Of a DNA stretch of 64,000 nucleotides, positions 42,301-54,895 are shown one piece after another. The position numbers and the translations under genes are program-made. The stretch comes from Histoplasma ohiense (Eukaryota > Ascomycota > Eurotiomycetes > Onygenales > Ajellomycetaceae): positions 496,001-560,000 of the forward strand of contig JAEVHH010000004.1 in the NCBI GenBank assembly GCA_017607445.1, read 5' to 3'. Within the stretch, counting starts at the first letter, position 1. Each line of letters starts with the position of its first letter. The notes below the pieces were generated by a model. It saw only the letters and a program-made list of their open reading frames with translations, was not told the DNA's origin and ran no database searches.

Positions 42301-42412
42301 CTTCAGTTAGCTTTCTGCTTCTTGAGCTCTTGTTCATATTTTAGAGTGAGAGCTTGTCTTTTCCCTGTTCTTGTCTATCCATGGGCGACGCAGTGTTTAC
42401 ATGTGTGGGGGG

Positions 42413-43371
42413 TTTACTCAAAGTGATCACATTCAGACATTGATTTGTGAAGTGCTCTGACTTGTCACAGTGTATGCAGACTTCTCTGATGATTTGGTTG
42501 ATGATGTTCTTCTCTGAGATGTTGGGGACTCTTGAATGACTTGTGTTTATATGTGGGACTCAGTCTATTGATTCTGATTCAAAGATGGAGGGTGCTGCAG
42601 AGTGGTTTGAAGTGTATATATTTGTTTGATGAAATTCTCTGCAATTTAGTGTGTGAAACTGAGACAGATTGTTGTTCAACAGACAAAGATCAGTGCAGAA
42701 TTTGCTGTATGTTGAGAGCTTCAGATGCTCTACACTTCAGTTATGTAACTGAAAGTTTAAATTCTTGAATAGTATGTTGATTTTGACAGCATCATTTCAG
42801 TCTTGCCTATCTGCTTCTAGAAGCTTGTGGTTGAATTCAGAAAGATAAGTTGTCAATGCAATGTTCATCTGATGAGTCTGATTAAGCCAGTCTAACATCT
42901 TAGCTTGAAGTGTAGAATTGAGGAAGAGAGAGTTGAGTTGTTGAAAGACTAGCTCTGATATATGCTGATGATTCTGGCAATGACTCATTCAAGATTGAAA
43001 TTTTGCTAACATGTCATCATTCAATCTGCTATGGATATACCATGCTTGATTGGATAGCAAGTCTATTGCTTGTCTGTTGATGTTCAATTTGATGTTCACT
43101 TTTGACTTTCACATGAGGTAGAGTGCTAGATCTTTCTCATATTTGTTGAGGATTGAGAGCTTCTCTCTTGAGGGCTTTTTGTAAGGTGTGGGTGTAGAAG
43201 GAATGATGAATGCAGAAGTGCTCATTTCAGCAAGTCATTGTTGCAATTCAGTCATCTGTAGTGTCTGTTGCTGAAGAATGCTTTGTAGATCTAAGTTGTT
43301 GTCTGCTGTGTTCAGATGTGATGAATGTTTGTAGAATTGCTTGTAGTTCATTTCAATATCTAAGAATATAT
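42413..43371 (-). pseudogene. A3 gag, degraded
   Basis: Aligns to A4 gag on the minus strand; best open piece 42797-42988 (MSHCQNHQHISELVFQQLNS). The start ATG has become ATA. Stops at former Trp codons. Confidence 0.8.
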
Positions 43372-43756
43372 AATAATAAAAAACAAGAAAAGGAATACTT
43401 GTAGACACTCAGTTCTCTTGCAGACACTATTTGCAGTGTTGTGATGCTAAGCTTGATCAAGCTTCTTCATGAACACTATTCACAGTGTTATGATTCATAG
43501 ACACTCAGATCTCATAGAACACAGTTGATTGTGTTTTGAATGCTTAGATATGACAGTCTATATAACTAATGATAAGAACACTTGGGCCCATGAGGGATCT
43601 CTTATAATGACTAGACACTCAGGCCTGTAAACAATGCACTTGAGTGTAAGAACTGATAACAACACACTCAGATGTAAGAACTGATAACAACACACTTGAG
43701 TGTAAGAACTAATAATGAGACACTCAGATCTTAAATGCAGAAGAATCAATTTGTAA
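43372..43756 (-). other. A3 leader
   Basis: Degraded counterpart of the A4 hairpin leader. ACTCAGATC, ACTTGAGTG and ACTTGGGCC units are the mutated hairpin loops. The primer-binding stretch AATCAATTTGTAA adjoins the LTR. Confidence 0.6.
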
Positions 43757-44353
43757 TGTAATGAGTGTACTTCAATTAATGATTTGATACTATTCTAATT
43801 ACAGATTACAAATTGATTAAGAAAAGAAAGAGAAAAGAAATCAGAAGAAAAGATTGTACAAAGAGGATTCTTATAGAGGAAAGTTCAGAGTGAAAGAATA
43901 TCAGAAGCTGCTCCACAGTGGAGTGTGAAGTGGAAGAACATTAAGAAATATATGTAAGAATTGTTAGAAGTTACACAAGTGTGGAATATGAAGTGGGGGA
44001 ATCATTGAGAGCTACACAGAAGAATTGTTAGAGACTATGTGAGTGCAGAACACAGAGTGAAAGAATATAAGAAGCTACACAGAAGAATCATTAGAGACTA
44101 TATGAGTGTGGAACACAGAGTGGGGGAATGTAAGAAGCTATGTGGAAGAATCATTAGAGACTACACAAGTGCAGAGCATGGAGTGGAAGAATGTTAAGAG
44201 CTATGTGGAAGAATTGTTAGAAACTACATGAGCGCGGAGCACAGAGCAGAAGAACATTGAGGGTTACATGAGGTCACAACAGCCAGAAACAAGTGGGTGC
44301 AGAAGGGGAGTTGGTTGTGTAAGTTAATTACTAATGAGTGCTAACCCGTCACA
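43757..44353 (-). repeat. A3 5' LTR (597 bp)
   Basis: The inner end is mutated (TGTAATGAGTGTAC) and the outer end preserved (CTAACCCGTCACA), the mirror of the other A3 LTR. Isolated CpGs remain near 44220 (GAGCGCGGAG). Confidence 0.9.
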
Positions 44354-46240
44354 ACTGCATCACTCTGAATCAAAGAATTCAGCTGATGAGTTCAGTTGTT
44401 GTGCAGACTACAGTGAGATCTATAACAGTCAAACTATATTATCTACTCTGCAACAGAAGCTGAAACATGAAGTTAGACTAGACTGAAAAACTGATACTTC
44501 TTTTCAAAATGATATTTCTTCTGATGTAGTCTGTGTATGAGTCTCTAAAGAGCAAAATGCTTCTTTTAATAAGTGAAAAGCACTTCATATATTGATGTCT
44601 TCTATCTCTCACATAAACTCTTTCTCTGTGTTGCACATTGAGCAATATATGCTCTGGATTGCAGTCAATAAAGCTATTCTTGAGAACTCAGCATATACAG
44701 AAATGTCTAAATTCTTCATCTTATTTCTAAGTAAAGTACAGAAGATTGATTCTTTTGCTGCTGAGCAAAGAGAGAAGATAAAAGAGAAGAATATAACTGT
44801 TGCTGAAAATATACTATAAACAATTTCTGAGAATGATATATTGTATGCTGATGATTGTGTGTATGTCCCTCAACAAAAGACACTCATTGATGAAATTATC
44901 AGTGCAAATCATGATGATTCACAGAGAGGTCACTTTGGTATAAAAAAGTCTATAGACAGCATTCAGAATAAATACTATTGACATGAGCTAGTCAGAGATA
45001 TCAAAGATTATATATCCACTTATAATACTTGTCAAAGAGTAAAGCCAAAACAGCACAGATAATATAAAGAATTGAGTACAATTCTCTTATCATTAAATTC
45101 TTTTGAGTCTATTATTATAAATTTTATTACAGGCTTGTCAGCCTCTATATTCCTTCATCAAATCTATGATGCAATTTTAGTGATTGTGAATATATATACC
45201 AAGTTTACAATCTATATTCCTTGCATCAAAAACATTACAGCTGATGAACTAGCAGAAATTGTTTATATCAAGTTCTATACAATTTACAGAGTACTCAAAA
45301 ACCATATATCTGATTGAGATTTGCTGTTTACAAGTCATTATTGATTCATCTTTTGTTATATGCTAGACACATGCTGGAAACTTTCAACAGCCTTTCACTC
45401 TCAAACAGATGATCAAATGGAACAACAAAATCAAATCTTGAAACATTATCTCTGATACTTTATCAACTATTATCAAGATGACTGGGCACACTGACTACTG
45501 CTAGCACAGTTTGTTTACAATATCTCTCAACATACCTCTACTGAAATGACATTCACAGAAGCCTTAATGGGATATCAATCTGATTTGAAAATTAATATCA
45601 GTAAATTATCACAACTGATCACCATACATACTGCTAGCTGTGTGAAATATATTGAGAAAACACATCACAAGCTTATTGAGAATCTACAAAAAACACAACA
45701 AGCATAGAAAATCTATTATAATACAAAATATAAGTCTCAACAATTTAAAATAGATGACTATATCATGCTCAATGCAAAAAATCTTCAATTGCTACACTCA
45801 GTTTGCAAACTTGATCATAAATATGTTGAACTCTTCAAGATTCTGAATATCATTGAAAAACAAGTGTACAAACTAGAACTGTCATCTTCATATAGAAGCA
45901 TTCATTCTGTATTTCATGTATCTTTATTGAAGCCATACAATTGCAGAAATGGAGCTCTACCAGAATCAGAACTGAAACTTGTCAATGAAGAAGAAGAATA
46001 TCAAGTTGAAGAAATTCTTGAAAAACAACAATGAAAAAACAAACCTCTGAAATATCTTGTGAGATGGACAGATTGGGGTTCTAGTGATGATACATAGAAA
46101 CTGAAAGAAAATATATTGAACACTCAGACATTCAAAATCTTCCTCAAACAAGAAAATGAACAACAAATACAAAATCAATATACTTTCAAATGTCAAAAGC
46201 ACAAACATCAAGTTGAAAAACATCAGAAATACAAATCTTA
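44354..46240 (+). pseudogene. B pol part 2: RNase H end, integrase, chromodomain
   Basis: Continues B pol after A3. NSADE motif near 44390 (RNase H end). Integrase zinc-finger region: HDDSQRGHFGIKKS and YNTCQRVK near 44915-45050. Core: INFITG (catalytic Asp now Asn) near 45118 and a Glu-containing QTDDQMEQQNQ near 45405. VFHVSLLKPY near 45910, then a chromodomain with QVEEILEK and KYLVRWTDW (46000-46110). Several stops. Confidence 0.8.
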
Positions 46241-47926
46241 AATTAAAAAATACTAGAAGCACAAATTTCATTCAAACTTCAATCAAATACATTTTTTTTT
46301 AAGAATTTTATCAGAGAAAAGAGAAAAAGAAAAAAATTCAATTTGAATATAATAAATATAAAAAATAAAATATACAAGCAAGAAAAAAACAAAGAAAATG
46401 AGTTCTAAGAAAAGTCTAAAAACTCTCAGTTCATTCATTCTCATCTCATCTTTTATCTCTCACTTTCTCTTCTCTCTTTTATTATTTCTCTCATTCTTTC
46501 TTTTTATCATTCTCACTCAATACTTCTTCTGATACTCATAAATCACTGATATTCATTTTGAGTGTAGAGATATAGACAAATGTCTATCTCACAAGACATT
46601 TGTCTTCTCACTTCTCTTCTCTCTCATCAATCTACTCATTCTTCAGTATATTTGATGAAGAAAGATATTTTTCTTCATTTTCTTCTCTCATTTCTTCACC
46701 ATCTGAAGCACTCTCTTCCTCTGCTCCACAGACATCAGTGATAAATTGACAAAGAAAGCAGACATCACAGACACTGCTGCAGTCATCAGTATCTTCACAA
46801 TTTTCTTCATTGACTTTTCAGTCAACTTCTTCTTCATCAATCTTTTCTCAATCAATCTCTTCATCACAGAGTCTCTGAAGCTCATCACTCTCAAAATTTT
46901 CTTCTTCACATTCTTCTCTTCCTCTAACATCTCCACTCTGAAAGAATCAGATATAATCACAATCTTCAAAACCTGCATCTCTGCAGACTCAGCTGCTGTC
47001 TGATACTGAGATTATAGAGCATTTGCTTCTGCTCTGTCTCAAGCAGACAGTATTGCCAGATGAGATGCATTCAATTGTTTAATTAAATGACAAAGACAAC
47101 TTTTGTAGCTGGCCATGTCCTTCTCAACCATCACCTCCATAAAGATAAATACTCACCCATGCATGATGTGCCTCAGAAGAGGTGTATCACACATCTAGCA
47201 TCATTATCAGTATATCACTATTCAAAAACAAATTTGAAGAAAAAGAAAAAGAAAATAAGAATTAAAGAGAATTACTCACAGATTTGCAGAATTTTTCTGC
47301 AGAGACATAAGCCTCACAATGCTTCTGAGCATTCAACTTCAACACACATCAAAAGTCAACATCCCTCAGCTTGGGGGCACAATGTTCACACAGAATTCAA
47401 CTGTTGTGTGTCACATGATTAGAGCTAGAGCAATATAACAAGCAAACAACAAATAATGCTATATGAAAACAAGCTAGTGACACATATGATCACACTAATA
47501 ACACCACTGACAAGAAACACCAACAATAATACATGATAAGCACTCAAGAAACAACTTACTTAAAATTGAAGTAACTGAGAAAGCTCATTTCAATATAAAA
47601 AAGAGAGAAAGAGAGAACAATGATATAAAAAATTTAAAAATTTTTATTGAAGATGAAAAATCACAGCAGAAAGGCAAGAAACTTGATGATAATCAAGTTA
47701 AAAGAGAAGAGAAATCTTCAAGAGAAAAGAAATTCTTTTTACTTCTCTGCACATAACCTCTAGCAATCAAAGAATCCACCAATTCCATCTCATTAGAAAA
47801 TCGATAACAATGTGTATACAAGCTATCTAGAGGACGCGATTGATACACTGCTATCAACAAGCAGAACTTACAATATGAGAATACAATTATCTACTAGCAA
47901 GCAATCTATACAATCACTGAGAGCAG
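46241..47926. other. B region between pol and 3' LTR
   Basis: No plus-strand gene. It holds the possible antisense ORF at 46632-46950. The rest is A-rich, with a 47220-47250 Lys-codon-like run and AAATTTAAAAATTTTT near 47629. A patch at 47790-47850 keeps CpGs (ATCGATAAC, GGACGCGATTG) while the rest of B has almost none. The 23 bp at 59544-59566 after F complete the region and carry the purine tract AAAAAAGAGAGG before the 3' LTR. Confidence 0.5.
46632..46950 (-). pseudogene. Possible antisense accessory ORF of element B
   Basis: One minus frame is strongly acidic, has two in-frame TGA stops and contains C-x2-C-x2-C-x6-C (CDVCFLC then Cys) near 46735-46765, the same spacing as the last four cysteines of the family-C gene. 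A second minus frame over the same bases is open for 96 codons (46688-46978) but Lys/Met-rich without motifs. Position, antisense between pol and 3' LTR, matches C and D. No matching intron is seen. It may be compositional chance. Confidence 0.3.
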
Positions 47927-48308
47927 TGTAACAGGCGTACTTCGATTAACAATCTAGCACTATTCTAAATACAGATTACAAATTGATTAAGAAAAGAAAG
48001 AGAAAAGAGATCAGAAGAAAAGGTCATATGAAGAGAGTTCTTATAAAGAGAAGATCAGAACAGAAGAATATCAGAAGCCACTTCACAGTGAAGTATGAAG
48101 TGAAAGAACATTGAGAGTTACACAGAAGAATTGTTAGAACTACATGAGTGTGAAATGTGAGACAGAAGAGATTACATGAAAGAATTGTTAGAGACTATAT
48201 AAGCACAGAGTGCAATAACAGAAATGAGTAGATGTATGTGAGCATGGAATGTGAGGCAGAGAGGGTTGATTGTGTAAGTTAACTACTAACAAATGCTAAT
48301 CCATTACA
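47927..48308 (-). repeat. F 3' LTR (382 bp)
   Basis: Outer end TGTAACAGGCGTACTTCG retains CpGs; inner end (AATCCATTACA) does not. Confidence 0.85.
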
Positions 48309-48940
48309 TTATCCCTTTCTATCAGAGTGAGTGATGACTCATAGGCATTGAGAGCAGCAGTATCCTTCAAAGCAGATGCAGATTCTCAGATCAGATGATT
48401 GTATTCTATTCATTTGACAAAATATTTGTGACAGTGATGATTGATTCTATTATCAAGAATTGCTTTGATCTCTCATTCAAGTTCATTATCTTCTTCTATG
48501 ATGATGAGTGGCTGTCAGTTGAAGGTTCTCTGTGAAGAGAATAGATTCTCAGCCACAGATCAGAGCAGGTTCATATAAAAGACATTGTGAATGTCTGACA
48601 GAGTGTTGAGTTGATAATTGTATGTGTCTAGCATCTCTGTCACAGTATATTTGATGTGATGGTAATTCAGTGTATGTGAGAAGTGATCTGTCTTTATATT
48701 CTTGAGATCTAATCAGATCTTGTCTTCTATATAGTATTGAGTTGCAGAACTTCTTCTGATGTTTGTTTGATTCTTATAATCTTACTGAATGCTGATCATG
48801 GAAGCTTCTGTTCATTTGCAGACTTTCTTAAGCTTGCTCACAATATTATCTGCTGCTTGTATGAGACTGTGGATGTATGTGGTTTCTCAGAGATTCTCAG
48901 AGAAGTCTAGAACTTCTAAATTGTATCTGTGCAGAAGAAA
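48309..48940 (-). pseudogene. F pol C-terminal part
   Basis: Minus-strand remnants of the integrase C-terminus and chromodomain as in A4 (residues from about 985 on), full of stops. It is separated from the rest of pol by A5 at the target GAATG. Confidence 0.7.
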
Positions 48941-48945
48941 GAATG

Positions 48946-49415
48946 TGTGACGGGTTAGCATCTGTTAGTAATTAACTTATGCAATCAACTCCCCTTCTGC
49001 ACCCACTTGTTCCTGGCTGTTGTGACCTTGTGTAACCCTCGATGTTCTTCTGCTCCATGCTCTGTGCTTGTATAGTTTCTAACAATTCTTCTGTGTAGCT
49101 TCTAACATTCTCTCACTCTGTGTTCTGCACTTGCATAGTCTCTAACAATTCTTCTGTGTAGCTCTCAATGATTCCCTCATCCCACACTTCACACTCATGT
49201 AGTTTCTAACAATTCTTATGTATATCTCTTAATATTCTTTCACTTCACACTTTACTGTGGAGTGGCTTCTGATATTCTTTCATTCTGAACTTTCTTCTAT
49301 AAAAACTCTCTTTGTACAACCTTTTCTTCTGATTTCTTTTCTCTTTTCTTTCTTAATCAATTCATAATCTGTATTAGAATAGTGTTAGATTGTTAATTGA
49401 AGTACATCTGTTACA
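48946..49415 (+). repeat. A5 5' LTR (470 bp)
   Basis: Starts TGTGACGGG unmutated, ends CATCTGTTACA mutated. Two U3 units fewer than A4. Confidence 0.9.
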
Positions 49416-49780
49416 TTATGAATTGATTCTTCTGCATTTAAGATTCAAGTGTTTTGTTATTAGTTCTTACATCTGAGTGCATTGTTATCAGTTCTTACAT
49501 CTGAGTGTGTCATTTACAGATCTGAGTGTCTAGTTGTTACAAGAGATCTCTTGTGGGTCTGAGTGCTCTCATCATTAGTTATATAGATCATTATGTCTAA
49601 GTGTCTGAGACACAATCAACTGTGTTCTACAAGGCTCAAGTGTCTACAAACTGTAACACTGTGAATAGTGTTCACAAAGAAGCTTGACAAAGCTTAGCAT
49701 CACAACACTGCAAATAGTGTCTGTGAGAGAACTGAGTGTCTACAAGTATTTCTTTTTCTTTTTTTTATTATTATATATTC
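49416..49780 (+). other. A5 leader
   Basis: Primer-binding stretch TTATGAATTGATT, then degraded TCTGAGTG hairpin units and the AAGCTTGACAAAGCTT element; no gene. Confidence 0.6.
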
Positions 49781-50733
49781 TTAGATATCAAAATGAACTA
49801 CAAACAATTCTATAAACACTCATCACATCTGAATACAGTGGATGATAACTTAGATCTATAAAGCATTCTTCAGCAGCAGATGCTACAGATGACTGAATTG
49901 TAACAATAATTTGCTGAGATGAGCACTTTCACATTCACTGTTTCTTCTACACCCACATCTCACAAAAAGTTCTCAAGAGAGAAGCTCTCAATCCTCAACA
50001 AATACAAGAGAGATCTAGCACTCTATCTCATATGAAAGTCAAAAGTAAACATCAAATTGAACATCAATGAATGAGCAATAGACTCACTATTCAATCAAGT
50101 GTGGTATATTCATAGCAGATTGAATGATGATGTATTAGCAAAATTTCAACTCTGAATAAGTCATTGTCAGAATCATCAGTGTACATCAGAGCTAGTCTTC
50201 TGACAACTCAACTCTCTCTTTCTCAATTCTACACTTCAAGTCAAGATATTAGACTGGCTTAATCAAACTTATCAGATGAATGTTGCATTGACAACTTATC
50301 TTTCTGAATTCAATTACAAGCTTCTAGAAGCAGATGAATAAGACTGAAATGACACTGTTAAGATCAATATATTATTCAAAAACTTGAACTTTCAGTTGTA
50401 TAATCAAAGTATAGAGTATTCAAAACTCTCAATATACAGTAAATTCTGTGCTGATTTTCATCTGTTGAACAACAATCTGTCTCAGTTCTGTGTGCTTCAA
50501 AATCACAGAGAATTTCATCAAACAAATACATACATCTCAAACCACTCTGCAGCATCCTCCACCTTCAAACCAGAATCAATGAACTGAGTCTCACATATAA
50601 ACACAAATCACTCAAGGATTCTCAATGTCTCAGAAAAGAACATCATCAATTGAATCATCAGAGAAGTCTGCATACACTGTGATAAGTCAGAGTACTTCAT
50701 GAATCAATATCTGAATGCAATCACTCTGAGTAA
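49781..50733 (+). pseudogene. A5 gag, degraded
   Basis: Start codon changed to ATA. Many stops. The open piece 50384-50587 corresponds to the region before the knuckle. The knuckle itself is damaged near 50670-50720. The stop context GAGTAAAC is conserved. Confidence 0.75.
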
Positions 50734-50859
50734 ACCCCCCACACATGTAAACACTGCATCATCTGTGGATAGACAAGAACAGGGAAAAGACAAGCTCTCA
50801 TTCTAAAACACAGACAAGAGCTCAAGAAGCAGAAAGCTAGCTGAAGATTCAAGCAGAAG

Positions 50860-53800
50860 ATGCAAGCAGACACAATCATAATCTCTGTCATTGTAAATAG
50901 TCTAGTCAACATACAAGCAATGATAGACAGTGGTTTTCTTCATTACACTCTTATAGACATTCAGCTGATTGAGAAGCATAAGCTCCAGCATATTCTCTTT
51001 CTCAAACTGTGTAAGCTCAGTGAATTTGACAGCCTCAGAGGATTCACCTTCTACAATATGATAAGATTTAATATCAATGTAGAAGAACATGAGAAAAAGA
51101 ATGTATATGCATACAAAATACAAAACCTTGAGTACAATCTAATACTCAGTCTATCATAACTCACAGAATTTGAAACCTTGTTGAACACACACAATCACTG
51201 TCTTATTTTCCCAGAAGATGACTGTGTTTACAAGAAGAACATCAATAGAACCACTGATCTCATTCAGATATCAGCAGAAGCATACAAACTACTAACTCAT
51301 CAAGCATATAAAAAGAAGAACATTCAAGTGTTCACTGCTAGTATGACAGATATCAAAAAAGCATTAGAAAAGTTAGAACTCAAAGATCTCAAGAAATCAT
51401 ACAAAGAACTACTCAAATCATACAAAGACTTTGCAGATGTGTTCAATGAGAAAGAAGCTGAAAAGCTTCTCTCTCATCAAGAATCTGATATAGATCATAC
51501 AATTGAGCTCATCAAGAAAGACAGTAAGAATCTGCAACTGCTCTGAGATTCTCTCTACAGTATGTTACATGACAAGCTTCTCATTCTACAAAAAACACTC
51601 AACAGATTATTAGACAAAGATTTTATTTGTATTAGCAACTCACTCACTGCAGCATCTGTACTGTTTGCAAAGAAATCAGAAGAAGGCTTACAATTCTGTA
51701 TTGACTATTGAGAACTCAACAAGATTATACAGAAGAACTGATATCTTCTTCCACTCATCAATAAAACACTCAAATAGATAGAAAAAGTAAAATGATTTAC
51801 AAAACTCAACATCTCTGCAGCCTTCTACAAGATAAGAATTAATGAAGATGATGAATGGCTAACTATCTTTCATACACATTACAGATTATACAAATGAACA
51901 GTGACCCTCTTTGAATTAGTGAATACTTCAAGTACATTTCAGAAATACATTAACTGAGCTCTACAAGATCTGCTCAATGAGATCACCTCAGTGTACATGA
52001 ACAATATCTTGATCTTTATTAATGAATCACTTACTGAGCACTGTAAATATATACAACAAGTTCTTGACTGCCTATGAAAAGCTGGACTGCAAGTGGACAT
52101 TGACAAATGCAACTTCAAGATCAAGTCTACAATCTATCTAGAATTCATCATCAAAGCTGAAAAAGATGTACATATGAATTCTAAGAAGATGAAAGCAATT
52201 CTCAACTGAGAGACATCAGTCTCAGTAAAAGAGACTAGAAGCTTTCTAGAGTTTGTCAACTTCTATCAAAGATTTATCAAGAACTTCTTCAATATCATAC
52301 AATCATCAACAGATCTGATCTGAAAAGACACTGTATTTCAATGAACTGATGAAGCAGACACAGTATTCAAAAAGCTGAAGTGTATATTCACAAACACTTC
52401 AATGCTGCAATCATTCAATTCAGATAAGCATATGATTCTTGAAACAGACACCTCAGATTATATAGTAAATGAAACACTGATGCAATATAACAACAAAGAT
52501 GTTCTACAATCTTATGTCTTCATTTCAAAAAAGATGTCACTCATCAAATACAACTATGAGATCTACAACAAGAAACTCCTAGCAATCATACAATATCTCA
52601 AAAAATGAGAATTCAAACTCATGAGTGTTGAGAGATTCAAGATTGTTACTAATCATAAGAATCTAGAGTACTTCACAATCACTTGTAAGCTCACTGAGAG
52701 ATATATGCATTGATCATTATTTCTTAGCTGTTTTTCATTCACAATTTGTTATTAATCTGAAGTAGAGAACACTCTTGCAGATGCTCTGTTTCATCAAGAA
52801 CAAGATATATCATCTGATGACTTGAATGACAGATGAAAATACTAAGAGCATTGATTAATCAACTCTGCAATTATAGAAAGTTCTATACAATCAGATGAAC
52901 TTCATATACATATCAATCAATTCTGAGCTCAAGAACTCTTGCTTGAAGAACAATGAAGACTAGCAGCAGAGACAGATGAATTCTGACAATAAGTCATCAA
53001 AGTCATACAAAGCAAAGCACCTCAATTTCCCACAGATATATACTCAAGAATAGATATCTCAGCATGTTTGATCAACAATGACAACTGCTTACACTTTTGA
53101 GATAGATGATGGATTCTCAATTCAGAATCTCTACAAACACAGATTATACAAGAAATTCATGACTTGCTGATGACTGAGCACTCAGAATGTGAAATTATGT
53201 ACAACATTGTCACTCAAGAATTCTACTGATCAGATATGTTGAAAGACATATGTCAGTTTGTACACAACTGTGATCACTGCAGCTCAGTGATGATATGATA
53301 TAAACATCAAAAAGAAATGCTGAAGCCTCTATCTGTCTCTGATCAAACTTGATATGATATAGCTATTGATTTTGCAGTTTCCTTATTCAAAAGCAGAGAT
53401 TCTACAAACATTCTAGTCATTGTTAATCAACTCAGTAAGAATGTAATACTACAGCTCTGTGACAAGATGAACATCAAAGTAGTTGCAGATATCTTCATCA
53501 GAAGCTCATTCTATTATATACACAGTCTGTCTTCATCTATTGTGTCAGATAGAGACAGTCAATTCATCAGTGCACTCTGAGCTCATGTATGTCAATTGCT
53601 AAGAATCAAACAAAAGTTATCAACAGCATATCACTCAGAGACTGATGAAGCTACTGAGAGAATGATACAAACAGTAAAGAACATTCTTCATAAGTTCTGT
53701 AATTATACACAAGACAACTGAAGCAATCTACTGCTGCACACTGAGATTGCAATTAACAGTCAAGATTTCATTACAACAGATATAAGCTCATTCTTTCTTC

Positions 53801-54430
53801 TATACAGATACAACTTAGAGATTCTGAACTTTCTCAAGACTCTCTGAGAAACTGCATACACTCACAGCCTCATACAGACAGCAGAGAATATCATGAGTAA
53901 ATTGAAGAAAGCTTACAAATAAGCAGAAGCTTCAATGATCAGCACTCAGTAAAATTACAAGAATCAAGCAAACATCAGAAGAAGTTCTGCAACTCAATAT
54001 TATATAGAAGACAAAATCTGACTGAATCTCAAGAATATAAAAACAGATCATCTCTTGCATACACTAGATTATCATCACATCAAATATACAGTGAAGAAAG
54101 TGCTAGACATACACAATTATCAACTCAACATCTCATCTGACATTCATGACATCTTTCATACAAACCTGCTCCAATCTGCAGTCAAGGATTCATTCCCCTC
54201 ACAGAGAATCTTCAATTGACAGCCACTCATCATTATAGAAGAAGACAATAAACTCAAGTGGAAAATCAAAGCAATTCTTGACAATAGAACCAATCACCAC
54301 CACTGTAAATATCTCATCAAATAAGTAGAATATGATCATTTGATCTGGGAATCCACATCTGTCTTGAAGAACATCACCACTCTCGACATCTACAAGTTCT
54401 CACTCACTCTGATAGAGGGGGATAATGTGA
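50860..54430 (+). pseudogene. A5 pol, degraded
   Basis: Start ATG kept at 50860; protease MIDSG intact (50860-51159 open). Then pieces 51178-51546 and 52402-52608 and continuous homology to the chromodomain near 54240-54400. RT YMDD reads YMNN. Stops and Asp-to-Asn changes make it nonfunctional. Confidence 0.85.
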
Positions 54431-54895
54431 CAGATTAGCATTTATTAGTAATTAATTTATGCAATCAACTTCTCTTCTGCATCTGCTCATTTCTGGCCAT
54501 TGTGATCTCACATAACCCTTGATGTTCTTTCACTCTGTGCTTCACATTTGTGTAGTTTCTAACAATTCTTTCATATAACTTCTAACATTCTTCTGCTCTG
54601 TGTTCTGCACTTGTGTAGTCTCTAACAATTCTTTCATATAGCTCTCAATGATTTCTCTGCTTCATGCTCCACACTTGTATAGTTTCTAATGATTCTTATA
54701 CATACCTCTTAATGTTCTTTCACTCCACACTTCACTGTGGAGCAGCTTCTGATATTCTTTCACTCTGAACTTTTCTCTATAAGAACTCTCTTCATACAAT
54801 CTTTTCTTCTGATTTCTTTTCTCTTTCCTTTCTTAATCAATTCATAATCTGTATTAGGATAGTGCTAGATCATTAATTGAAGTACACCCGTTACA
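54426..54895 (+). repeat. A5 3' LTR (470 bp)
   Basis: Inner start TGTGACAGATT mutated; outer end AGTACACCCGTTACA preserved. Purine tract AGAGGGGGATAA just upstream. Confidence 0.9.

Larger units (their letters stand above)
31929..44353 (-). mobile_element. A3: family-A element with intact A4 nested inside
   Basis: LTRs 31929-32525 and 43757-44353 (both 597 bp, five U3 units); target duplication ACTGC (31924-31928 and 44354-44358) in B RNase H. Pol is split by A4 at 35450/41642. Without A4 the element is about 6.2 kb, equal to A4 in length and order, and fully degraded by RIP-type mutation. Confidence 0.95.
48946..54895 (+). mobile_element. A5: complete family-A element, RIP-degraded
   Basis: LTRs 48946-49415 and 54426-54895 (470 bp each, three U3 units); target duplication GAATG (48941-48945, 54896-54900). 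Gag and pol follow A4 throughout and are inactivated by dozens of TGA/TAA codons. Inserted in F pol. Confidence 0.95.

Noticed and set aside
43558..43749. Minus ORF of 63 codons in the A3 leader
   Set aside because: It is the degraded hairpin leader; the corresponding A4 sequence is structured RNA, not coding.
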